DNA of 64,000 nt, taken from Myxococcus sp. RHSTA-1-4. GTDB lineage: Bacteria > Myxococcota > Myxococcia > Myxococcales > Myxococcaceae. Every line of letters begins with the position of its first letter. Position 1 is the first letter of the stretch. Positions 57,593-64,000 of this stretch are shown here, piece after piece. The stretch lies in contig NZ_JAIQDG010000004.1 of assembly GCF_020037125.1 (NCBI RefSeq), positions 124,001-188,000 on the forward strand, written 5' to 3'. The notes below the pieces were generated by a model. The model did no database searches. It saw nothing but the letters and a program-made list of their open reading frames with translations, and was not told the origin of the DNA. The position numbers and the translations under genes were made by a program.

Positions 57593-59338
57593 ATGACCGC
57601 CATTCCTTCAGCCCGGGTTGCCGTCGGGACAGACGCCGGCTACCTTACGGGCATTCCTGCATCCTCGCAGCCGGTCTCGCCAGCCGGCCCCAACTCGGCG
57701 TCTGGAGTGTCCCCAATCCCCAGTCTGGTGTGGTCCTCGCGCGAGAACATCCGCGCGCAACTGCTGTCCATCCTGCGAACAACTCCACCGGAGAACGCCG
57801 AGCTTCGGCGCCGGCTCGTCCGCCTGCTCGGCATCTTCGGAGGGCCGGAGTTGTCCTCGCTCCTGCTCCCGCTGGTTTTCGACTCCCGGGAGCACCTCAC
57901 CACTCGAAGCGTGGCGCTACGAGTCCTGGCGACGCATGGTCAGCGGCTCTCCGGGCCAGAGCTCACCCGGTTGCTCGAACTGCCCCTGTCGCACATGTGT
58001 CCGTGCTGTCGCCCACCGCTGGAATCCGTCCTCACCCTGGCGCAAACGGAGGATGCATGGGCAGCCGCCGAGGCCGCATTGCAAGAGGTCTCGCCCCATG
58101 AGCGGACGAGCGTGCTTACCGCTACGGAAACCACACCCCTGCCCTCCCCGCTCGTCGAGTGGCTCTACACGCGTTGGTACTCGTGCGACCGCCATCAACT
58201 CGCGGCGGAAGGGCCCCGAGGCAGCGAGGCCAACCTCAAGGTGGCGCTGGCCCATCGTGAACGCCCGGAGGCAGGGATGCTCCTCGATGAGTGGCTCCGC
58301 GACATGGCCACCCAGGAGCTGGAATGGCTCGAGTTCCGGATCATGTCCGCCGAAGAACTGGCACGCCTTGTCCGCGCGAATCCCCAGCTCCAGCAATGTG
58401 CCGCTGACCTGCTCCGGCTGCCGCTTCCGGACCTGCTCGCCCACTTCGGCCAGGAAGTGCTGCTGCGCCGCCTGCGCCGCATCGCGCGCGCGGAGAGCGT
58501 TGCCCAGACCGTTTCCTACAGAATCATGAGGAGCCCACCGGGTTTCTCCCGAGCGGTGAAATTGCTGGTGGAATGGCGGGACGCCCGCCCGCTCCTCTGC
58601 TCCCTCCTCTGCGACTTCAACATCGCGGAGGGGGTACGTCGCGCGCTGCTCGACCACCTCTTAGACCACGACCGCGACATGGTGGTCCGCTGGACTCTCG
58701 TCGCGGCGAGGTACCCCGACAACGCGCCCCTCGTCCGCTTCGTCCTCCGGCGCGCGGCCCAAGAGCCGGAGCTTGGAGACCGTCCCCTGTTCCTGGCCGC
58801 GCTGCGAGGCACGGATGACGAGGCACGGGCCTCCGCCCTGGAGGGGCTGTTCGCATTGGGCGAAACCGGGGCCGGTTGGTGCGACCGGCTTACTTCCCTG
58901 GTCCACTCGAACCATGCCCGGGTGCGCCTCCGCGCGGCCGCGTGCCTCGCACGAGAGGGCAAGCGCGAGTGGCTCCCGCTGGTCCAGCAGACAGCCCTCG
59001 ACCCCTCCGAGCCGCGACTGCGCGCCGAGGCGGTGCGCTGGCTTGCCCATGTGGACGCGGACGCCAGCCGACCCGTGCTGAGGAAGGTGCTCGCCGAGGA
59101 CGAACTCCGGCCTTCCAGGCAGCGCATTGCGGAATTGAACGAAGCGGCCTGGGCGCTCTCGCGGCTGGGCTCGACCGAGGACCTCTCCGCCCTGCTCGAT
59201 GCATCGGTGCGGAGCTGGGGTTCCCCGATGATGGACCGGGCGCTGGAGTGCCATCTGGCGCGGCAGGAGGGACGTCCCGCCGAGGACATCCCTCCCCCCA
59301 TCCCCAACTGGGAGGAGTACGACGCCGTCACCTCGTAG
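57593..59338 (+). CDS. HEAT-like repeat protein
   Basis: 581 residues from the ATG at 57593; no clear ribosome site. Successive helix pairs with HEAT-type spacing (ELRRRLVRLLGIFGGPELSSLL, RSVALRVLATHGQRLSGPELTRLL, ARASALEGLFALGETGAG, RVRLRAAACLAREGKREWLPLVQQTAL, RAEAVRWLAHVDADASRPVLRKVL). A CPCC and nearby cysteines (MCPCCRPP, YSCDRH) may form a structural site. Probably a scaffold; no signal peptide, no enzymatic motif. Divergent from the FAD oxidase by 33 nt. Confidence 0.78.
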   Translation: MTAIPSARVAVGTDAGYLTGIPASSQPVSPAGPNSASGVSPIPSLVWSSRENIRAQLLSILRTTPPENAELRRRLVRLLGIFGGPELSSLLLPLVFDSREHLTTRSVALRVLATHGQRLSGPELTRLLELPLSHMCPCCRPPLESVLTLAQTEDAWAAAEAALQEVSPHERTSVLTATETTPLPSPLVEWLYTRWYSCDRHQLAAEGPRGSEANLKVALAHRERPEAGMLLDEWLRDMATQELEWLEFRIMSAEELARLVRANPQLQQCAADLLRLPLPDLLAHFGQEVLLRRLRRIARAESVAQTVSYRIMRSPPGFSRAVKLLVEWRDARPLLCSLLCDFNIAEGVRRALLDHLLDHDRDMVVRWTLVAARYPDNAPLVRFVLRRAAQEPELGDRPLFLAALRGTDDEARASALEGLFALGETGAGWCDRLTSLVHSNHARVRLRAAACLAREGKREWLPLVQQTALDPSEPRLRAEAVRWLAHVDADASRPVLRKVLAEDELRPSRQRIAELNEAAWALSRLGSTEDLSALLDASVRSWGSPMMDRALECHLARQEGRPAEDIPPPIPNWEEYDAVTS

Positions 59339-59356
59339 CGCACGCGCCCGGGTCGC

Positions 59357-60820
59357 TCAGAGCCTGTTCAAGAACTGGAGCAGGTCCTGCTTCTGGGCGG
59401 GACTGAGCGACTCGGGGGGCCCGGTGGGCGTCTCCGGCGGGTGGACCGCGGGCAGGTTCAACGGAGGGGTGAACTGCAGGATGAACTGGCTGTAGGTGTT
59501 GACGACGTCCCGCAGCGTCTCATGGCTGTTGTCGTGGAAGTACGGTGCCGTCCGCGCGACGCCTCGAAGCGCCGGGACGTCGAAGGCCTCGAAGTCCAGT
59601 GGGTCTCCGGTGATGAGGGCGCGGCCCGGATCGGTGGTGAACCACTGGGGCAGGAGGTTGGGACCAACAATGGGGGCCCCGTTCTCGTCCAGCGCCGGGT
59701 TCACGTCGTATGGGTGACCGCTGGCGGTCACCGGGATGGGCGGGAGGTCCGTCACCTGCTGCTGGCGCGTGCTGTCCGTGTAGAAGCGGAAGCGGTACCG
59801 CGGCAACTCCACGGGGGCGTTGAACGCCGGGAACTGACCAATCTGTCCCAGGTAGGAGAAGAGCCCAGCCCCCACGTTGATGAACTTGTCATCCGCGCGT
59901 GACGCCGTCACCGGGACGGGGCCGACACCCGGGATGATGCTGAACACGACATTGCCGTCGGGCTTTGTCACGCGGCCCTGCCGCGCGAACTCGTTCAGCC
60001 CGGGGTGCGTGATGTCGGTCATCGGTGCACCACCGTGGCAGCCCTGACAGGCGAGCTTGAAGACCTCCCGGCCGCGCCGCTCCTGGGCAGTGAGCGGCAT
60101 GGAGTCCTCCGGGATGGGGACCTGCTCACGCGGGACGCCATAATCCAGCCATTCCGAGACGAACCGTGCGCGGGGTGACGAGAACACGCCCCTTTGGAAG
60201 TCCGCGATGGCGCGCAACTGAGACAGCGCCACCTGGCCGCCTTCGCTGTGACTGGTGATGGCGGATTGCGCCTGCCCTTCCAGGCTCGCCTCGCGGCCGT
60301 CGTACTGGAATGCGCCTGTGATGGCGGTGTCCTGGATGCTCGGAACCGCGCGCCAGACGGCGACCTTCCGGTCAGCAGGAGTGACGACGTTGCCGTCGAC
60401 GTCGATGACGTCCATGTTCGCGGGGAGCGGCAGCACGACGCGGACGAGCCCCTTCTTGAGGTGCTCATAGGTGGGCACGGCCGCGTTCGGGTCATCCGCG
60501 TCGATGCGGTTGAACAGCGGGTCGCTGGGATTGGCGGCCAGCCGCGCCTCGACGTTCGCGGGCCTGAGGGCCGTGCTCTCATCGAGCACATGACACGTGG
60601 CACAGGAGCGCCCATTGGTGTCGGGAAAGGCCTGACTGAAAAGCCTTCTGCCGGTGTGGGTGCTTCCCAGTTCAGCCTGGGACTGGGTGACGGCGTGGGC
60701 TTCCGCCGTGGGCGGGACCTCCGGTGCCCGAGCTTCGGTCTGAATCGGGTCCGTACATCCGGAAAATCCGCCGAGTGCGAGCGCACTCGTCAGACACGCG
60801 ATGACGCGCCTGCGAACCAT
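59357..60820 (-). CDS. Di-heme cytochrome c peroxidase/MauG-like lipoprotein
   Basis: 487 residues; GGAGA lies 8 nt before the ATG. Lipobox GGFSGC (Cys22). First heme SCATCH (Cys73, Cys76, His77), second heme ACQGCHGG. FDVPALRGVARTAPYFHDNSHETLRDVV is typical of the family. Length near 490 and the insertion ALRPANVEARLAANPSD fit the larger MauG-like branch. It probably reduces peroxide or oxidises a protein or small molecule in the periplasm. Confidence 0.9.
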   Translation of the reverse strand: MVRRRVIACLTSALALGGFSGCTDPIQTEARAPEVPPTAEAHAVTQSQAELGSTHTGRRLFSQAFPDTNGRSCATCHVLDESTALRPANVEARLAANPSDPLFNRIDADDPNAAVPTYEHLKKGLVRVVLPLPANMDVIDVDGNVVTPADRKVAVWRAVPSIQDTAITGAFQYDGREASLEGQAQSAITSHSEGGQVALSQLRAIADFQRGVFSSPRARFVSEWLDYGVPREQVPIPEDSMPLTAQERRGREVFKLACQGCHGGAPMTDITHPGLNEFARQGRVTKPDGNVVFSIIPGVGPVPVTASRADDKFINVGAGLFSYLGQIGQFPAFNAPVELPRYRFRFYTDSTRQQQVTDLPPIPVTASGHPYDVNPALDENGAPIVGPNLLPQWFTTDPGRALITGDPLDFEAFDVPALRGVARTAPYFHDNSHETLRDVVNTYSQFILQFTPPLNLPAVHPPETPTGPPESLSPAQKQDLLQFLNRL

Positions 60821-60875
60821 GGGTATGTCTCCGCTGGGGTGGACTCCCAGGGAACACCGGGGGCTCGCCGGAGTG

Positions 60876-62552
60876 TCACCGCGCGGAGTGATTGCCCAGG
60901 AGTACCGACCAGTCGTTGAAACGGTGCACTGGCGAACAGATGGCCGCCATTGCCGCCCCCTCCCCTGCGCCGATGAGGAGGCCGTGAGACCGCAGCCCCT
61001 TCTGTGAGCTGGCCCGGGTCAGCAGCTCGCGGGTGGCTGGAGGCACCGCAAACTCGCCGTCGCTGACGAGCAACAGGTCCGCACGCTCCCATCCTTCGGC
61101 GTCGAGCTTGGAGACGGCGCGCACGAGGGGTGCCGTCACATCCGTGCCTCCCGAGAAGGACTGCGTGAGAAAGGCCATCAGCCGGGTAAGCCCGGCCTCC
61201 GTCATCTCCAGTGCGTGCTCCGCCACGTCACCTGGCCCACTGAAGGCATACAGGTAGCAGGCCCGCTTCTCCCCGAAGGCCACGCGCATCGCCTCCAGCA
61301 CCAGCGCCTTGGCGACCACCTCCGGCGTGCCTTCCATGGAACCGGACGTGTCGAGACATATCAAGATGGGCCCTCGCGTCTCCGCGGGTCGGACATGCTG
61401 CTGGGACGCGTGCACCTCGGTCTCGACCTGGACGCGCTCGAAATCCAGCCCCTCGACCCGGTAGGTGAGCAGCGCCCGCTCCGCCCGGCGCGCATGCCAC
61501 AGCAGCCGCAACACCGGATGTCCCAACAGTGCGGCCTCGAAGGGTAACATGCGCTGCACGTCGTCCGAGCGTTCGATGCCCCGCGTCTCCGAGCGCGCGA
61601 GCGGGCTGTATACCTCGCGGCGCTCCTCGAAGATGCGCCGCAGGGGACCGATGATGGACTCCATGACGGGAGGCACGTTCGGGTCTTCCGACGTCTGCAT
61701 CCTCCCGAGCACCCGGACGAGCTCACGCAGTGCGGGAAGCCGCTCCAGCAGCTCGCGCAGCCGCACCACCTCCAGCCAGCCCTGTGAGCGCAGCAGGCCG
61801 CGCGTCAGGTCCCAGCCTCGCCCCAGCAGCATCGCCAGCTCGCCGAAGACGTCCTCCAGGTCGGCCCAGAGACGAACGCGTTCCTCCCAGGGACTTCGCA
61901 ATCTCTTGCGGATCGAGTCCGCCACCCGGAGGTCCGCGAGCCGCGAAGCCTCGGCTTCGAGCTCCGCCAGGGTCTCCGCATCCAGTTCCTGCTCCGCGAC
62001 ACCACCGGCGTCCCCACTCCCCTCTCCCGGGGAGGTGCCCCCTCCACTCGCGGACGCCCCCTCCCCCGGAGGAACCTCCCGCTCCCGGGCGTGTCCGGTC
62101 CCAGAGGCACCCTGGCCACGTTTTTCGGCCGGCGCTGCCCGCCCAGACACCTTCCTCCGAACGCGAGGCCCCCGCTGCTCCCGCAACTGCTGGAGCAACT
62201 GGGCCTGCCACTCCGAGCGGGGAAGAATGCCCGTCGAAGCCGCCTCCAGCACATCCAGCAGCAGCGCCTCCACCAGGGACTTCTCGCCCTGACAGAAGTG
62301 CGGGAGACGCAGCGCGGTAAGCTCGGCGCGAATCAGCTCCGCGCTCGAACGGTCCGGCCACTTCAGCCCGTCCAGCTCGGGCAGCGCCCCCTTCAGGAGC
62401 GCGTCATGCCATTGCAGCAACCCGTCCACCCGCTCCCGCAGCGTGCCGTGCAGGTGCGTCGCGGCGGCGTGGAAGAGCGACTCCGGCAGCCGGTCCAGCA
62501 GCGTGTAGCGCTGCTCCAAGGCGCCCGCGTCGAAGGCGCTGACGGCGCTCAC
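60876..62552 (-). CDS. viaA: vWA-domain protein, ViaA-like
   Basis: 558 residues. The start is a GTG at 62552 overlapping the stop of the upstream ATPase by 4 nt. N-terminal helical half, a charged Gly/Ala-rich linker (about 175-225), then a C-terminal von Willebrand A domain with MIDAS DTSGSM at about 415, as in E. coli ViaA. ViaA works with the MoxR ATPase RavA in chaperone-like remodelling of respiratory or membrane proteins. The pair here keeps order and overlap. Name by similarity. Confidence 0.82.
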   Translation of the reverse strand: MSAVSAFDAGALEQRYTLLDRLPESLFHAAATHLHGTLRERVDGLLQWHDALLKGALPELDGLKWPDRSSAELIRAELTALRLPHFCQGEKSLVEALLLDVLEAASTGILPRSEWQAQLLQQLREQRGPRVRRKVSGRAAPAEKRGQGASGTGHAREREVPPGEGASASGGGTSPGEGSGDAGGVAEQELDAETLAELEAEASRLADLRVADSIRKRLRSPWEERVRLWADLEDVFGELAMLLGRGWDLTRGLLRSQGWLEVVRLRELLERLPALRELVRVLGRMQTSEDPNVPPVMESIIGPLRRIFEERREVYSPLARSETRGIERSDDVQRMLPFEAALLGHPVLRLLWHARRAERALLTYRVEGLDFERVQVETEVHASQQHVRPAETRGPILICLDTSGSMEGTPEVVAKALVLEAMRVAFGEKRACYLYAFSGPGDVAEHALEMTEAGLTRLMAFLTQSFSGGTDVTAPLVRAVSKLDAEGWERADLLLVSDGEFAVPPATRELLTRASSQKGLRSHGLLIGAGEGAAMAAICSPVHRFNDWSVLLGNHSAR

Positions 62553-64000
62553 ACCTCACTCCGGGGCAGCCCGAGGAACCCCGCGTGGAGCGCTGTCAGC
62601 CGGCCCTCGAGGCGCTTCACGTGCTCCCGGCGCAGCTCCAGGTTGGCGCGCGCGGGGCGGGAGAAGCCCGGGGCGATCCACAGATGACTCTCCACCACCG
62701 AGGTCACCGATTGAATCTGCTCGTCGAGCCCGCGCGAATACGCCGCCAGCTCCGCGGACAGCTCGTACACCTGCCGCACACGGCCATCGATGTGGAGCTG
62801 TGAATATCGGGTCGGCTCCATCAAGGGCGGCAGCGTCGTGGACTCGAAGTAGAAGTTGTTCTCGTTGGCGACATACTTCTGCCAGTCGGCATCCAGATGG
62901 TAGTTGTTACTGAAATACGCGCGGATCTCCTGCCGCGTCATACCCTCACCGCCGACGGTCCGGTCCGCGTTCCGCCCCGGAGGCGCGAGGAACAACGGCT
63001 CCTGAGCCGAGTTGGCCTTCCGCTTCCAGCCCTGCGCCTCGGCGGTGGGCTTGCCCTTGTGGTCGACGTAGAGCGGATGTCCCTTCTCATCCCGTGCCTG
63101 GGAGCGGGTCTTCTTCTCGAACTCAAGCTGGTTCTCGAGGGCCGCAACCAGTCGAGTGAAGCGCTCGGGCTCCGAGGCGGAGGCCGTCCCCAGCCGGGAC
63201 TGGTACCAGTCGAAGATGGCGGCGCACTGCTCGGGCTTTTCCCAGACACAGTGTTGTAACAGCCAACCATCCCAGACAGACACCTCCATGCGGCCGTGGC
63301 TGAGGGCCGACACCTGCAAAAGATAGACAATCTTCCGCCACCGCCGGTCCGAAACGGCGATCTTCTGGGTCTCCAGGAAGGCACGCAGGGCCTTGATGAG
63401 GGCGCTGACGTCCGGGGGCAGCACCACCGCCCGAGCCGCCTCGCGGAACTGTTCCAGCTCGGCCCTCGTCAGACGCAGGGCCACGTCCGGCTCCATAGGC
63501 CGGGTGCTCCGCAGGTTCAGCAGCGCATCGAAGCCCTCGGCCGAGACCGGAGGAACGCGGCAGCGCAGCAGGAAGCGATCATAGAGCGCGCCCAACTCCT
63601 CGCCCTCGGGCAGTTCGTTGCTGGCGCCGATGACGCAGATGAGCGGCGTCGGAACCCGCTGCGTGCCGTTGTCGAACTCGCGCTCGTTCAGCAGCGTCAG
63701 CAGCGAGTTGAGGATGGCGCTGTTCGCCTTGAAGATTTCGTCGAGGAAGGCGAACGCCGCCGACGGCAGGTAGCCCTCCGTCTGCCGGTGGTAGCGATCC
63801 TCCTCCAGCGCCTTGATGGAGAGTGGGCCGAACAACTCCTCGGGCACCGTGAAGCGCGTCAGCAGGCGCTCGAAGAGAGGGGCATCCCGGAAGGCCAGGC
63901 GCAGGCGGCGAGCGAGCTCACTCTTCGCCGTGCCGGGAGGTCCGACCAGCAGCAGGTGCTCTCCGGCCAGCGCGGCTAACAGCGCGAGGCGGATGGGTGT
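62549..64000 (-). CDS. ravA: MoxR-family AAA+ ATPase, RavA-like, 5' partial
   Basis: The frame is open to the window edge; the start is beyond base 64000. Walker A GPPGTAKS near the edge, Walker B-type AFAFLDEIFKAN, then sensor-type GASNELPEGEELGALYDRF. The C-terminal part is long and helical, with YSRGLDEQIQSVTSVVESHLW, as in RavA. It would be a hexameric remodelling ATPase. Its stop overlaps the viaA start, so the two are co-translated. Confidence 0.85.
   Translation of the reverse strand, partial: TPIRLALLAALAGEHLLLVGPPGTAKSELARRLRLAFRDAPLFERLLTRFTVPEELFGPLSIKALEEDRYHRQTEGYLPSAAFAFLDEIFKANSAILNSLLTLLNEREFDNGTQRVPTPLICVIGASNELPEGEELGALYDRFLLRCRVPPVSAEGFDALLNLRSTRPMEPDVALRLTRAELEQFREAARAVVLPPDVSALIKALRAFLETQKIAVSDRRWRKIVYLLQVSALSHGRMEVSVWDGWLLQHCVWEKPEQCAAIFDWYQSRLGTASASEPERFTRLVAALENQLEFEKKTRSQARDEKGHPLYVDHKGKPTAEAQGWKRKANSAQEPLFLAPPGRNADRTVGGEGMTRQEIRAYFSNNYHLDADWQKYVANENNFYFESTTLPPLMEPTRYSQLHIDGRVRQVYELSAELAAYSRGLDEQIQSVTSVVESHLWIAPGFSRPARANLELRREHVKRLEGRLTALHAGFLGLPRSEV

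Noticed and set aside
60876-62552. Ro60/Rsr (TROVE plus vWA) as partner for the tRNA-like RNAs
   Set aside because: The vWA domain is there, but the N-terminal part is not TROVE-like, and the overlap with a MoxR ATPase marks it as ViaA-like.

Overview
The window is about 70% G+C with very high third-position GC. It carries Ser/Thr protein kinases with extra domains, many lipoproteins with clear lipoboxes, a tandem NGLIT-repeat secreted protein, hybrid histidine kinase signalling, DUF1501/DUF1588-type proteins and few obvious operons. Together this points to a myxobacterium (Myxococcales, Cystobacterineae/Myxococcaceae-like). That placement is inference from gene content; no rRNA is present.

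Layout. 1-4.2 kb: the 3' part of a large protein ending in two papain-like cysteine hydrolase domains. 4.4-15.8 kb: single metabolic and regulatory genes: YciI-like, B12-type radical SAM, PilZ, bPH, MazG-like, an atypical SDR, a membrane desaturase/hydroxylase divergent from an FNR-type regulator with an FNR-like box between them, SGNH hydrolase, adenylate kinase, a zinc-ribbon J-domain protein and a DUF808 membrane protein. 15.9-18.3 kb: two lipoproteins and a PQQ-type sugar dehydrogenase. 18.4-19.6 kb: a conserved 243-aa protein of unknown function followed by two tandem permuted tRNA-like RNAs and a strong hairpin. 19.6-29.1 kb: an acyl-CoA dehydrogenase-like flavoprotein, a TPR-like exported protein, a patatin lipoprotein, a hybrid sensor kinase, an M14 carboxypeptidase and a repeat-bearing lipoprotein. 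29.1-34.8 kb: two divergent Ser/Thr kinases that both carry degenerate cyclase-like regions. 34.8-39.3 kb: a three-gene DUF1501/cytochrome c/DUF1588 operon. 39.5-44.3 kb: a lipoprotein, then an ECF-type sigma factor divergent from a kinase with an anti-sigma-like zinc motif. 44.3-57.6 kb: metallo-beta-lactamase-fold hydrolase, P450 plus beta-carbonic-anhydrase-like pair, a charged RD-rich exported protein, a BNR-repeat propeller protein, a GT39-like membrane protein, a three-gene overlapping cluster ending in an L,D-transpeptidase, and an ABC solute-binding lipoprotein with a GlcD-like FAD oxidase. 57.6-64 kb: a HEAT-like protein, a di-heme peroxidase-like lipoprotein and a RavA/ViaA-type ATPase and vWA pair that runs off the right edge.

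The most unusual item is at 19.23-19.51 kb. Two RNAs have all the helices of a tRNA (7-bp acceptor, D arm, 5-bp anticodon stem, 5-bp T stem with 7-nt loop), but the 3' half comes before the 5' half. All helices re-pair between the two copies although their sequences differ, and the loop that joins the acceptor strands is almost identical (ATCCCRCCKTGC). This resembles the tRNA-mimicking module of bacterial Y RNAs (YrlA) or a circularly permuted tRNA gene. No Ro60/Rsr gene is visible, and the neighbouring unknown protein is the obvious candidate partner.
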